Notes: generated from the letters alone by a model not told the origin. 64,000 bases of DNA from Gari tellinella (GCA_922989275.2 OV277863.1:51008999-51072998), one strand, 5' to 3'; positions 38,970 through 51,889 are shown, counted from the stretch's first letter. Made by a program: numbers and translations.

Positions 38970-40554
38970 CTCTGCACGCTGCACACGGGGCACAAACTGC
39001 TAATCTAAACAGCAAACAATGGTAATTGAACATGCTACTGGTTTAAGGGGTTATCACATATTCGTGCAAAATATACAGTGCCGTGAAAAATCGTACGGCA
39101 AAGTGTGCATATAATACACTCATTTACAAATCACCCACAGTGTGGTCTAACTGGTTCCAAAGGTGCTCAATTGGCGACAGAATTGTGCTATAACGTGGAC
39201 AACGTTAAAGAGGCAATTAGCGACATGCGTTTCGTTACAACCAGACCATGCGAAGAGAACGACGTCGATTCGTTAGTGGAAACGAAACGTACGGTCTCTA
39301 CGCCCAAAGTCCGCTTTTTCTGAGACACCATATAACCGTTACGGGATGTATAATGTTCCAGTGACGCCCTTGTGTGTTATTGACCGTCTCTGTCGTCGTT
39401 AGGAACCGGTTTTCTTAAAAAGGAAAGGCTTTGGCGGTCCTGACGTTGCGGTGTCTCTTTGGTGTGTCCACTTCTTGGCCGATCATTTACTGTATTTATC
39501 TCCACCAAACGATTACAGAATCGAAAAATCGTTGTTAGTGCAATGCTGATTTATAGTCAGTATTTCAACCAGTTGATTCCATTTGAAATTGTTTAACCAG
39601 AAGTCGGTCGGACGGCTCAATCGTGGATCAATTTTTATCAACACACGGTGTATGGATAATATTGGTTGCACTCCCATACAATCGAGACTTAAGATGAACA
39701 CAGTATGCATTACTTACGTTTTTTAGTATATTTAATAAAAGCAATACTGGAAACACTTATCCAGTTTTCTCTATATATTGGCGCTTTATGAAATAAATGA
39801 AGACTGTACTATCTGATCATAATGGGTGGAATGCTATATTTAAATTTTCATCGAGATAACAGTTAAACATTCAATAATGCTGGGTATGATGGTTGTTATG
39901 AAACAAAGGGTTTACTAAAATGGGCACACGTTATATTCTTTGATGGTCTTCAATCCGCTTTTTTGAGAAAAAAAAATCTTATATTAGAATTGATGCAGTT
40001 TACACCTGATGTTTCAAAAGACTATTTTATTATCCAATCCCGTCTAGTCATTTGTTTTCTATTTATTGTTGGTTTGTCACGTTATATTGCAACACAACAA
40101 TACCCTGGATCTCAACATTCCGGTAGACGCTTTTTAATTTGGATCTCCACCTACTGAATAGAAAAAAATTACTTTTCAATGTTTGCACAGGTTATGTACA
40201 TGGTCACTGGAGTTCAATTGGTTCAACGCAGGTCTCTCTCTCTCTGGATGTAATTAATTCCTCCATGAAAAACCCAACATATTTACATAAACTGTTTAAG
40301 ACAAATTTACAATGCTGATGCAGTATAATAAACAGCTTCAATTTACATAATACATGCACAACACTGAACTAAAGCAATTTGATTGTAGCAGAAATCACTG
40401 CTACACCTATATCACGAAAGGAACATCAGCTACGTTGATTGATGTACATTAGTTATTGATTCAGGGACACTCGCTTAATTCGATTCGTCATGGGTGTTGC
40501 CTTCCTCAGCGTCGAACGCATGTAAATGCGGTAGTATAACTTATCCGATAGTAC
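38970..40554. other. No gene recognised
   Basis: A 72-codon frame at 39105-39323 (TGSKGAQLATELCYNVDNVK..) lacks any motif I know and has no visible splice context. The rest is unremarkable. Confidence 0.35.
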
Positions 40555-40556
40555 TA

Positions 40557-41435
40557 CAGTGATGCTCACTTATAACGAAATTCAGGGGATCTTGCAAATT
40601 AGTTCGTCTTATCCAAACTTCGTCTTATCCAAACAACGAAATTTCTTTCTGAATAGTTTGCACATTAAGAAATGTTTACTCATCATACTTTTAGTACATA
40701 ATTGATAGAAAGAAAGAAAGATAGAAATGTATAGAAATTAAATCTTAAATATTTCTTTTAACTGCACCAAATAGAATAAGTACATGATAACAAAATAAGA
40801 TTGGCTATGACTTAAGAAATGCCGTTTTTCTTCTTGAAAATTTAACCTGTTCCCTGTCTTGTATTAATAGAAAACTTAACTTATTATGAATATTTAATAA
40901 GTAAACTTTATTAATATAAAAAAGTTTATGATATAGATCTACTATGTTTATATAGCATCAGTGGTTGTTATCTTTTTGCAGAATACAGGTGTCAAACAGC
41001 AAGAAGTCTGATTAGACACCCAGTTATTAAGCCTCTGATCTGGATCCAAACAAATAATGTGCCAAGTAAACTAATTAGTTCCAGTTGTTTGAACATCCTA
41101 TCAATAGCATATATACAAAAACACGTCGGTTGGGTAATGTTTTGTTATCTGAGGTGATGAGCAGCTAAGCAATTAAGTACTGTCACCTTTGTAAGCCACT
41201 TGTCAAACTGTGATAATGACCGGCATGTTGTATTAACAGAACCATTTTACAGGTAAAATCCAGTTTAGGGACCTTAAAATCAGTTTGTCTTATCCAGTTT
41301 TTCGTTATATCCAGTTTTCATCTTAAGCAAGTATGAGGCCATTGAAATAAAGAAGGAAGCAGTCGGGGAATTATTTTTATTTCGTATTAAGCAGTTTTTC
41401 ATCTTATCCAAGTTCGTTATAAGTGAGCATCACTG
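40557..41435. mobile_element. N-family TA element (879 bp)
   Basis: TA at 40555-40556 and 41436-41437. Ends CAGTGATGCTCACTTATAAC and its perfect complement, followed inward by repeated CGTCTTATCC.. / ..GTTTGTCTTATCC motifs. Non-coding; a decayed A/P-type core (TCAAACAGCAAGAAGTCTGA) lies at about 40990-41050. Tc1/mariner-type by ends and target. Confidence 0.85.
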
Positions 41436-41499
41436 TACACCACAAACACTGATGCTTGTGATTATTGACCTATGCAACTATTGACAATGGACAGCTGAA

Positions 41500-41905
41500 C
41501 TATTACAGTACTACTTGTCAAGGCCAATATCATCCTTAAAGGTTTAAGGTCAAATGTATAAGTAAATGTTTTAATTTTTGAGCCAGTAGATATATAATTA
41601 CTTCATAATTTGATGCATGTGCATCTCATTGAGCTGCACGTTTTGAAAGGAGGCATGTCAATGTCATCCTTCGATGTCAAAGGTCAAATATATAGGTCAA
41701 TGTCATAACTTTTGACCTTGACATGCCTCCATTGAAACTGCATCTCCATGCGATGCACATGCATGTCAAGTATAAAGTAATAATATATATGTGCTCAAAA
41801 TTAATGACATTGACCTATGTATTTGACCTTTAAGAATGACATTGACCTTGAAATGCCTCCATTTAAAATGTGCAGCTCTATGATATACACATGCATGCCA
41901 TTTAG
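41500..41905. repeat. Complex foldback rich in TGACCT / AGGTCA
   Basis: Three related segments alternate in orientation: GGAGGCATGTCAATGTCATC, TTGACCTTGACATGCCTCC and GACATTGACCTTGAAATGCC, each followed or preceded by a GCATGTGCATCTC-like block. At least seven AGGTCA half-sites occur in 300 bp. Confidence 0.7.
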
Positions 41906-41984
41906 GAAGTAACTATTTCTATTCACTGTCTAATTTAACATTCAAATCACTCAAGTGTTTTCACTGTGTTGCCAGAAACACTAA

Positions 41985-42737
41985 TATAAACGGAATATCA
42001 CCACAGTGTGTGATCCGGGGTCTTGTATCAGTTCTCGTCGGTTGTGTAATCCAGATCTCACAAGAGGCGTAGCCTCGAGTGTGATCTGGATTACACAACC
42101 GACGAGAACTGATACAAGATCCCGGATCACACACTGTAGTGATATTCCTTTTATTATATACCTTAACTGTTTGGGACTAGATCTAGATCTATATGTTGTT
42201 CAATCGAATAATCAAATGTACGCATACATGTAGGCCCCTATATGTCAAATATTCTACGTTCATATGCAATCTTAAACTATTTATGGAAGTCATGTGACTA
42301 CCAAAAAATTACGTCATTTTTTATGACGTATTACTTTATTCTCGAATATATCCGTTATTTTAGAATTGGCGTTTTCAAATAACAATCATTTTAGCGTTTT
42401 AGAGTATGTGTTGAACTGTTTGAAGCTTTATCCTTTGGAGGAAAACATTAGTAAAATGGGGTGTTGTCGGTTATTTACGCTAAAAATGGAAATTAACTTT
42501 TTAAAGTTGATAAACGCTTAGTTTCGAATTTTTTTAAAACTAGCATCGGACCTGGAATCCCGGAACGTTACGCGCAACGCTTCTTTATATAAATAAATCG
42601 TGTACAACTTGTCTGCATAAAAGCAGTGACGTCAACATTGTGTAGCATATATGCCATCTGATACGGACCATCTGATACGGAAAAAGATTGTTGGGTCTGT
42701 ACTCGCTTGTTTTTAGAACAGGTATATAATAAAAATA
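41985..42737 (-). mobile_element. J element, copy 2, uninterrupted
   Basis: Reverse orientation: palindrome first (41992-42148), then motifs matching copy 1 in reverse (CTTTATCCTTTGGAGG, CATGTGACTACC, CCGTATCAGATGG complement), ending GGTATATAATA. It defines the unoccupied site of T. Confidence 0.8.
41992..42148. repeat. Palindrome I in J copy 2
   Basis: 157 bp with nearly perfect arms (GTATCAGTTCTCGTCGGTTG and complement). Confidence 0.93.
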
Positions 42738-42739
42738 CT

Positions 42740-43323
42740 TAATATATGCATGCTTTTTAATACCAGCCTATATAAAGACCTTTTTTTAACTTTTTTGTCA
42801 AATCATGTTGAATCAAATTCAAAGAAGCCGGTATTCGACATGATTTTCGACTGTGAAAACATGATTTGTAAAAATTGACATGAATTGATTTATTTTTACA
42901 ATTAAGATATTTTTACCAATCATGTTGCTACAACGCATTCCCCACAACATTATAGTCTTTTCAATGAACCCAATATGACAGCAGGCGTAACTGGTGACAG
43001 ATTCCGTCGACCGATCCAAAATAGCTCGCTGTTTGGTAACTGTTCACAGAGATGGACTATTTGTAAATAAAAAAGTTTTAAAACGTTCGCTATTGAAAAT
43101 CTGACACCAGACACTGAGTAACTTTGCATCTGATCTGAATTATAGTTTGGACAAAGATCAGAAAAAGTTCATTTATAGCCAAAACTTGTTGTCACTCATG
43201 TCTTAATTTCTTAATACGAACGTATATCTGCTTATCCTATCATTCTATAAATACGCTCTTTTACGTCTTTTACTAACTCATCGCCTTACTTTATACAGTC
43301 ATTGATGTGCTCCGTAAGAAATT
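42740..43323. other. No gene recognised
   Basis: Short, weak resemblance to MITE cores near 43100-43200; nothing firm. Confidence 0.35.
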
Positions 43324-43536
43324 CAGTAACACCTTCCTATAACGACCCCTTAATTATGTTAGTTATTAGGGTGTTTACGATAGATGACCGCTTAAAGCAA
43401 TGTCACAGTGAAACAGAAAGAAACAATCTCCTTTAGGAGCTTTCTGTTTTACTGTCACCTTAATTTTAGCTGTCACCGCTCTATTATACAATCAATAAGT
43501 CTTCGTTTTAGCGGTCATAATAGCGAGGTTTTACTG
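43324..43536. mobile_element. D-family MITE
   Basis: CAGTAACACCTTCCTATAAC left, GCGGTCATAATAGCGAGG..TTTTACTG right, with the D hairpin AGGAGCTTTCTGTTTTACTG inside. TA on the right. Confidence 0.75.
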
Positions 43537-43565
43537 TAATTCCGATATCCTGGCAGTAAGTAGCT

Positions 43566-43695
43566 TTTTTAAAGTAAGCTGGTAGTAAAGCTGAATGTTC
43601 CTATAGAAGCATGTATGCATTAGTTTCAACCTGCCTCTAGCAACCATCTGCATTCAACAATGAGAGCAAGCCATGGGGATAAGGGGTTTTCAACA
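43566..43695. mobile_element. E-family MITE, decayed
   Basis: AAGTAAGCTGGTAGTAAAGC, AGTTTCAACCTGCCTCTAGC and AACCATCTGCATT follow the E order. No TTAA seen. Confidence 0.45.
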
Positions 43696-43699
43696 TTAT

Positions 43700-44067
43700 T
43701 GGTGGGATTTGAGGTCAAACGTTTAACAAAATAAGTTTGTCGTTAGATATTTGGTTAGACATGTTGAGTATAAAGCGGGAAAGTGCCTTTTAAAGGAAAG
43801 TTAATCCTTACCTTACCAGGTTGTTTTTATTCTAATGAAAGACACGTTAAATCAAGGTGAATCATGTATGGTCGTGATCGGACACAACGATGATCGGCAT
43901 CACATTGTTAAACTGGATATAATGCATTTAATGCATAAGCACGAACTTTATATAACGTTCTTCAACAAAACATACTATTGCCATGCAGAAAACTCCATAC
44001 CTCATACCAAGCGGCTCATCTTGTATTAAGAGTAGTAAAATGTAAAATAATTTCGATATCTATAAGT
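43700..44067. other. No feature recognised
   Basis: No supported gene or repeat. Confidence 0.4.
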
Positions 44068-44160
44068 CGGTTTAGTCGAACATACCCGTATTTCAAAGTT
44101 AAAACGTGGCTTGGCCACGTTTTAGCTTTGAAATATGGGTATGTTCGACTTTACCGAGCA
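44068..44160. repeat. Foldback hairpin with M-type arms
   Basis: GTCGAACATACCCGTATTTC, AAAGTTAAAACGTGGC, GCCACGTTTTAGCTTT and AAATATGGGTATGTTCGAC form arms of about 40 nt. Part of the hairpin recurs at 22098-22131. Confidence 0.75.
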
Positions 44161-44169
44161 TGAAATAAT

Positions 44170-44939
44170 GCAGTTCATATGTCGAACTATTGGATAGTTT
44201 GAGTTAAACGAGTTAGAGATATCGAAGATCGACTGTATGTGTTAGCATTAGAACGTTCATTTAGAACATAACGTCTTCCTGGCTAGAATTGTAGTACAAT
44301 GTAGAGTATAAGGACATTTATATACGAGGAAGATGTGCTAAACTTGCTAGCAGCCTCGTTTTTAATCGGTATACCTGAAACAGAGAACCGGAATATAAGG
44401 AATAACAAAAACATTTGCGAAATTTTCTCAATTGAAACTAAAACATTAATTTGACCTATATGTCGTTCTCAAAGGAGTCCGGGATTTGAGGAAACAAAAC
44501 TGTCAATCCATTATTTCTCTTGTCACTGAACAATGACTGTACATCATAATCGGTTACTCAGTCGATAGTAGCTCAGTAGTTTTAATCACCGTACTATCAA
44601 ATTCGAACACCGCCATGGTTTAACATACATTTGGCTTTTTCGATATATATATTAATATTTTCTTTTTGTCGGGTAGACACATTCTTGTGTGAATTTTTGT
44701 ACAGTGAAACTTGTCTTACACAAAGCAAAATACGTACAAGTAAGGAAATTAAACATTTCTGCTGAACGCGCTCTACTGTACACGTCACACAAGACGCTCT
44801 TCAGAAGCACACTGTGTTGTACTTTTTAATTCGCTAAGAAGTAGAATTTGCGTAGGTTCTGATATAAAGAGAGAAAAAATCACAATAACATTATTTTTTT
44901 TGTGAAAAAACCCACAAGATCTATGTGGTGAATTTAAAT
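44170..44939. other. No gene recognised
   Basis: ATATCGAAGATCGACTGTA near 44218 is another M-type end. No coding evidence. Confidence 0.35.
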
Positions 44940-45012
44940 TAGTTTCTACCTAGATTCGAACCCACGATGTATGTGCTTCGAGATAGCGACACATGCCACT
45001 GAGCTATTGTGC
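44940..45012 (-). mobile_element. tRNA-like (SINE head) sequence
   Basis: Minus strand: A box TAGCTCAGTGGC, B box GGTTCGAATCTA, about 50 nt apart. Acceptor ends do not pair, so a tRNA-derived SINE or relic is more likely than a gene. It lies about 110 nt upstream of the truncated LINE. Confidence 0.5.
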
Positions 45013-45121
45013 CCGTATTACTATTCAAATGCGTGTGTAGAAAATGTAGCTAAGTATTTATTGATTTTTATCAAAACAATCAACGGAAAATTCCGACTTC
45101 ATCGGCGAAAGTTGACGGAAA

Positions 45122-47480
45122 GTGATGAGTGCCAGTTCAAAAATCATCGACAATACATCAGCCACAGTGTTTGATAATGAGTGTCGATACGCCAAACAAT
45201 GCTATTTGGAGGCACTGAGAGTTTTTAATCAGTATAAAAGTGATACATGTAGAAAATATATGTGTGAATGTAAAACACGTTATAAGCGTCTAGTAAAGAA
45301 AAAGAAAAGAAATTATAAGTTAAAGCAAATCGAACAATTAGAAAGGTTAAAATATTGTAAGCCGAAGGCATTTTGGAAACAGTTTAGAAAATAGAATACA
45401 AAAGCGGACTCGTCTATTTCGATTGATGATTTTTATCAATATTTTTCTAACTTAGAGAACGACATTTATCAATGTAAGAATTCTGAAGCTGAAAACTTTT
45501 CTTCTAGTTTTGATTTTAATTCTGTTCAATTTGACGAGGAACTTGATTATCCGGTAACGCATGACGAACTTTTGAAGGCAGTGAAAAAACTAAAATCTAA
45601 TAAAGCTTATGGAAAGGATTGTCTTTTGAATGAATACTTTATTGAAGGGATAGATATTTTATCTCCTTATATATGTGACATATTCAATGCTATATTAGAT
45701 TATGGTTGTTTCCCTGATCAGTGGAGAGAAGGTATAGTGATTCCTTTGTTTAAAAAGGGAGATAAAAATGACTGTAATAATTATCGGGGAATCACGCTTC
45801 TTAGCTGTATGTCTAAGTTATTCACTACTATTCTAAATCAGAGAATTGTAGCTTATTGTGATAAATTTAATTCTTTATCAGATGCTCAGTTTGGTTTTAG
45901 GAAAGGGAAGTCTACAGTGGACGCTACTTTTGCATTGAATACAGTTGTGCAAAATTATCTTAACAATAATCGAAGGTTATATGTTGCTTTTATTGACCTG
46001 AAAAAATGCTTTGATAGTATCTATAGAAATGCTCTATGGCTTAAATTGTTTAAAACTGGTATTCAAGGCAAAGTATTGCGTATTATTAAAAACATGTATG
46101 ATGATGTTAAATCGTGCGTAAAGCACTGTAACAGCTATTCAGATTATTTCTTTTTTTCAGTTGGATTAAGACAAGGGGAGGTAATTTCGCCAATCTTAGT
46201 CTCGTTATTTTTAGAAGATTTAGAGTTATTTTTACAAGAAAAACCAACTTCTGGTTTATTGATAGACGATATCGTACTTATATTGTTATTGTTTGCAGAC
46301 GATATGGTCCTGTTTGGGGAGTCTCCCACAGCCTTACAAGAAAATCTGGATTTGTTATATACATATTGTCAACAATGGGGCCTTGAAGTAAATAATGCAA
46401 AAACAAAAGTCATGGTATTTAGAAAACGAATTGCTTTGCGTGAAGATGAAAAATGGACTTACAATGGGTCGCCTATTGGAAATGTAGAAACATTCAACTA
46501 TCTTGGAACTGTCTTCAAGTACAATGGCAACTTCGGTGCTAACAATGAGTTCGTTATTGGTAAAGCTTTAAAGGCACTGTATACCTTATTAGTAAATTGT
46601 AATAAAGTGCCATTAAAGCCAAAAACGCTTTGCCAATTATTTGACTCGTTTGTGGGTTCCATTTTGAATTACTCTTCCGAAATTTGGGGTTTTACTAAAT
46701 CAAAAGATATTGAGAGGGCTCATCTTAGGTTTTGCAAACGCATTTTGAGGATTCCAAAAAATTCAAGCACCATGGGTGTATATGGGGAACTCTGTCGCTA
46801 TCCTATTTTTATTACCCGTTTTTATAATATAATTAAATATTGGTGCAAGTTAACCCAAACAGACAATATCATTTTAAATAGATTGTATAACTTGGCTGTG
46901 GGAGACTTTGAACAGGGTTTGGCAGGATAAACATTTGCTTGATATTTATGGTTTTTTAGATGTTTTTAATAATTTGAATCAAGCCGCTGTTAAATCATTC
47001 CCGGCCTTATTCAAACAACGTGTAGTTGATTGTTTTGTCCAGGAATGGTATGAGTCAATACAAAACAGTCCCATTTTAGAAGAGTATAAACACTTTAAAC
47101 CCAGTTTTTCATATGAACTATATCTAGATGTTGTACCCCACGACCTAAGACTGTATATAACAAAGTTAAGGCTATCGTCTCATTCTCTTAGAATACAGAC
47201 CGGGCGTTATGGCGTTAATAGAATTCCCAGAAACGAGAGAGTTTGTACTTTTTGCGACCTTTCAGACATAGAAGATATTTATCATTTCATTTGTGTTTGT
47301 CCAATATATAACGAGATAAGACACAAATATTTAGATAAAATCTATATTTCAAGGCCATCAATGTTTAAATTATGCCAATTATTTCTTAGTCATGATAAGA
47401 AAATATTAAATAATTTAGCTTTGTTTACTAAAGAAGCATTTGCTTTAAGAAGCAGACATGTAAATATTGTACAAGAGTAA
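45122..47480 (+). pseudogene. Non-LTR retrotransposon reverse transcriptase, 5'-truncated and broken
   Basis: Frame 2 runs from about 45122: the linker RYAKQCYLEALRVFNQYKSD.., an in-frame TAG at 45392, then the RT from 45572. RT motifs are FPDQWREGIVIPLFKKGDK, FGFRKGKSTVDATFAL, YVAFIDLKKCFDS (catalytic D, codon 142 from 45572), GLRQGEVISPIL and FADD (codons 241-244). A frameshift near 46908-46930 moves the reading to frame 3, where the C-terminal domain follows with a zinc-knuckle-like CTFCDLSDIEDIYHFICVC. The APE endonuclease is absent, as in typical 5' truncation. The RT core itself is little damaged, suggesting fairly recent insertion. I cannot assign the clade. Confidence 0.9.
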
Positions 47481-47885
47481 TTTATACTTTCCTTCTAAAA
47501 TACCAGACCCTATGCTTATGGGGCGTTTGACCCTGGTTTGGGATCGTTCACGAGCTTTTGGTTAGTCAGATTTGAGCATATGCTCAAATCTGACCGATTA
47601 GGGGCTGGCGAGCGATCTCGGACCGGGTTCGAACGCTTTATAAGCATGGACCCAGAAATCTTTGTTTAAGAACTTAATGAACGTTATTAAATCCATAGTA
47701 TGATTATAAGTTTGTACTCTCCCAGCAGAGACAAAGAACAAAAAATAATTATGTATATCATGTATGTTGGTATAGGTTTGGATAAACCTATTGATTCACG
47801 TAACAGTTTGTATGTAAGTTGTATGACGATGTATCTTGTGTACAAGTCAAATAAATTGATTGTTCTGTTCTGTTCTGTTCTGTTG
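47481..47885 (+). mobile_element. LINE 3' untranslated region and tail
   Basis: Follows the RT stop. Ends AAGTCAAATAAATTGATTG then (TTCTG)n, a microsatellite tail expected at the end of a non-LTR element. An H MITE is inserted in it. Confidence 0.7.
47504..47653. mobile_element. H-family foldback nested in the LINE 3' UTR
   Basis: CTATGCTTATGGGGCGTTTG and GTTCGAACGCTTTATAAGCA are the terminal repeats. GTCAGATTTGAGCATATGCT.. is the central palindrome. It inserted after the LINE. Confidence 0.8.
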
Positions 47886-47889
47886 TCAA

Positions 47890-48900
47890 TGAATTGGTTA
47901 TATATACATGACTATCCTATACCTTATTTTGATGTTAAACTATTTCACATCTAGAAAAAAAGTTAAAGTCCACATTTATTTTTCTTTCCTAATATGGTGG
48001 TTGTACGGCAAAAAAGAGCTTAAACAACTTTGGAGCAAAGCAACGTGTTTTGTTCGTCAATTTCTTACATACTTTTGTGTCATGTCCTACCATTTTAACG
48101 CTTTCAATACCGGTAAACATCTTCTTTAAAGATGATTTATTAAAGGCAGTTTGTCTGTATCGCTGACAGAAACAAAAACGGTAAACATTGCTGAGTTATA
48201 GCCCAATAAAGGCCAGCTTTTAAAACAACTCTGCCTACAGGCACTTGTCAGTATGAAAGCATTTTTTCATTGGAAACCATGATATATTTAAGATGACCAC
48301 TTCATTGCCAATAAAGGTTAACGAACGAATCAAGTTTCTCACAGCAGTCTACGAAACTTTGTGATAAAACATTGTTGCTAAAAATGGACGAGATGATAAT
48401 GACCTGAACAAACGGAATCATGCGTGCTAAAAGTAGAAGTGCTGATTAAAAATCAACAATACGAGTAATTGATGAGGGATCTATAAATGTTATTTTTATT
48501 TAATGAAGATATAAGTCAAGCTTATTTCGATTCTAAATACCCAAACACTTATACTTTGAATAGCTACAGTATTATGGTAAACAACCGATTGATACATTTA
48601 CTAGCCCATTTCTACACAGAAGCCATATAGATCGCCTCTATTTTTTCTACCATATAAATACCATGCATGATTGTTCTTCGTTGATTTATATACAGAGGTT
48701 AGCTGATAGCAAAGTAAATCAAATTGAACAGCTCATTTTAAGACTTCTGTTTTATTTTTAACTTGCTTTAACAAGTCAGCAGGTTTTAACACAGTTTCAC
48801 TATAAGAGATGGGAGAAATCATTTAAATTCATGTTTTATTCATGTCTAAAAGAGTTGAGACTAAACGTTTAAATAGCAATTCTCTGTAACCATCAATCAA
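47890..48900. other. No gene recognised
   Basis: Only decayed D/E-like motifs near 48690-48800 (CAGCTCATTTTAAGACTTCT..AACTTGCTTTAAC). Confidence 0.35.
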
Positions 48901-48924
48901 ATTGCATAATATTATGTTTCGCAA

Positions 48925-49158
48925 CCCTTTCACTCTCTACATAAAAGCGTGTTTGCAAATAGTTTGGATCCTAATCAGACGCCGCGTAATGCGCCGTCTT
49001 ATCAGAATTCAAACTGTTTGACAATCGCTTTGAAGTTTTTTCAGTCATACCGCTTTATATTTAAATTTCAAACTATATTGCAGTCAACAATATTGAAGCA
49101 GACGACGTGCAAACGGTAAAGGGGTTAAACTCTCACGAAAAAGTTGGCAGTGAAAGGG
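48925..49158. mobile_element. P1-family TTAA MITE, long form
   Basis: AACCCTTTCACTCTCTACAT at the left; right TTAA 49159-49162 after GGCAGTGAAAGGG. An internal GGTAAAGGGGTTAA marks the inner repeat of the long P1 form. Core GATCCTAATCAGACGCCGCG and complement. Confidence 0.75.
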
Positions 49159-49162
49159 TTAA

Positions 49163-49455
49163 ATAAATCTGAATAAGAGGAGATCCTTTGAAAGCACAGA
49201 AAACAAACCAAATACTGAAAATTGCAGACTCGGTTTAATTGAGTCTGTTCATGAGCAATACTGAAATGTGCAACAGTGCTCACGCCCCCTAGCACCGGCT
49301 TAAGCGGAATTCAACCTTCAACTGTAAATGCGCTGAAATCGATGATTCCAAAGGACCAGAAAGTATAACAACACTGGGAATGAAGTACGGGGCGACTTTT
49401 TACAGCCGCCACACAAGCACTTAACATCTGCTGTTGTGAATTATATAAATCTGAA
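49163..49455 (-). repeat. Single 282-bp satellite unit plus 11 bp
   Basis: Reverse complement of one unit of the 32956-34297 array, starting and ending with ATAAATCTGAA, so its length is 282 + 11 = 293. It begins directly after the TTAA of a P1 element. Confidence 0.9.
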
Positions 49456-51748
49456 GTTCAATTACCTCAGATCATAGTGGGATATTTACCAATATGATAT
49501 TTGAACGCTAACACGCGTCGAGATAATTACCTTATATGCTTAAACATATTATGCGTTTGAGACGTGATATCATTTAAATACAAACAGTTACGTGGCCAAT
49601 GTAGTCTGTCTGTAACAAGGTAATGCACATTCAGCTATTAAAAATGATGTCTATTTCTTAACTGCGTATGTGCTATTGAACGGCTATCAGTACAAGCTTG
49701 ACCATTAAGCTATCGGAAAATACTCATATTCAGTTTAGTTAAAAGCTGGTTTTAAATTCAAGACACCGTTTTCTATGGCTTTTATGATAAATGTATTTCC
49801 TTTTGTATGAACCAAACAATTACAAGTCACAGTATTGATGTCGTGGGCAAACTTATTTCGTTGGATGACAAAAGTTGGTTTCAATGTTTGAACTTAAGAC
49901 GATTCAAGAAATGTTGGTCATATAAAATACAGAATTGCAAATCTGCAGCGGCAAACGGTTAAACTAACCGACACGGTGTATTAGTTTAGAGTATAAGTCT
50001 TAAAATATAAAACGCGTGGACAAATGCTCAGCGCTCGTCTTTACAAATTGTATGGATGCCGATCATCAGAACGTTTGCGATCATGTTTTTAATTTCAACT
50101 TGTCTTGTCTTTTGTTCGTAGGGAAAATAGATAATGTACATTGAAATACTTGTATTATACTAAATCTTTGAAAGGTTTGATCAGGACTATAATTTACCTA
50201 AGTAACAAGTTTGACAGTCAACTATTGTCTTCGTGAGTTGCATCCTTATATACATTATGTTTCAAGTGTGGTAGTTAGGGATTGTAACAACACATGTACT
50301 TCTTTACTTTAACACTCCAAACCATTTTTGTTGCTAAGAACATATCCTGTCCTACAATCAAACATTAGCCTTTGTTTAATCAATATGTGGAGAAAATGCA
50401 TACTTTGATTAATTTAACAAGTGTCAGAAGATGCTTAAACATTACTCTTTGTATATATACCAGCTATATAATATACATCTCTTATGAATAAGGTTCATTT
50501 TGCTCAAATATAATTTAATAATAATGTGAAAAGGATTTTGGAGATCAACCGTTATAAAAATGAACAACTTTCAATCCAGTTTCATCAAATCTGTTTTAGA
50601 ATTAATCCGCTACATTTTTACTGTATGTTTGAGAGTCTCTGACGTATTTCTGGTTTCAGAAAACTATTCGTTTTGCGACTAAAATCTATATTGACACATT
50701 TGAAACTGTTCGGCTTGAAAGACTTAGCAATTGTTTCAGTAAAATTTACATAAAGATTGAAAGTAAATTACATTTGCATATCTCGTTGAAGCAAACATGT
50801 CATGCCTAAACAGACATACGACGTACCACAACTATAGAAATTTAAACGAAAAATTATTCTTTCGTTACATAAGTTAAACTGTTTACACTCACATCTTAAA
50901 CATGGTTTAATAACTGATAATACTAATTCAAAGCGTTTTTTTACAATCAACTGGATCCTAGCGACTCTCAAATGGGTTTAATCACACGTTCACTTCCTGT
51001 ATCGAATTACTTTGCATTTACCTACAGTGATCAATGGACGCATTTTATTTTTAAAATATCATCATTGGAGAGCAAACCATTATTTCTTAAATTTAGGTTT
51101 GACTAAATTATTTCAATTGACACTAAATGCTTTAATTTGACCATTATCAAAGGAGACGGTGCTTCGATGGAAAAGAGCCGCCAGTCATATGTGTCCTCTG
51201 GGAAGGACATTCATACCAAGTGAACGACATACAATTCAAAGAAAATCAATAGGACTGTTGTTTTTTCTCTCAAATAGTTTTGTTCGCCGTATTTGTGGCT
51301 TTTGGTACAGTACTGTACTTCTCAAAACTGGTTTGTAAGATTTTATTGAAACATTAAAAAAGAAATATATTTTAGAGACATAAACTATCGGAAATGATTT
51401 GCAATTTAAACATGAATCGCTAGTGCAGTTGATTTGTGTGCCGTCATTTTCGGTCGTTAATAAAGATATGGCCTTCGTGGTCAATTCCTGTGCATCACAA
51501 CTCCCAACCGTTGTTAATTAGCCGATTAAAAACGAAAGAACATAGATGATTTCGATTCTGACATAACAAATAAGGGTCCAACCGGGTCTACACTGTTTCT
51601 TAATAGTAATAAAGGGCAACAATTGCAGCGGGCTATTTTCACAACCAATATCTACATGAAGTATGAACGCCCTTCTATTGCTGTTCCATTCTACCCATTC
51701 CAAAAACATCATACATAATCAAAGTAGCACGTTTCTAGCTTTGTTCTG
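49456..51748. other. No gene recognised
   Basis: 2.3 kb of AT-rich sequence. Short open frames on the minus strand have no motif, and I see no palindromes or window repeats. A transcribed non-coding or intronic stretch cannot be excluded. Confidence 0.4.
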
Positions 51749-51870
51749 GACAATGGTGACCACTAAAAGCAGGTTGAAAGTAAAACAGAATTTGCCTTAA
51801 GGTACATTCTGCTCTAATGTCTGCCTGCTTTAAGCTACTATCTGCTAGGAAATATTACGCTACATGCATT
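51749..51870. mobile_element. E-family fragment
   Basis: GGTGACCACTAAAAGCAGGT, AAGTAAAACAGAATTTGCCT, CTGCCTGCTTTAAGCTACTA, CTGCTAGG. No TTAA ends. Confidence 0.6.
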
Positions 51871-51889
51871 TCATTGAAAGATTTGTTTT

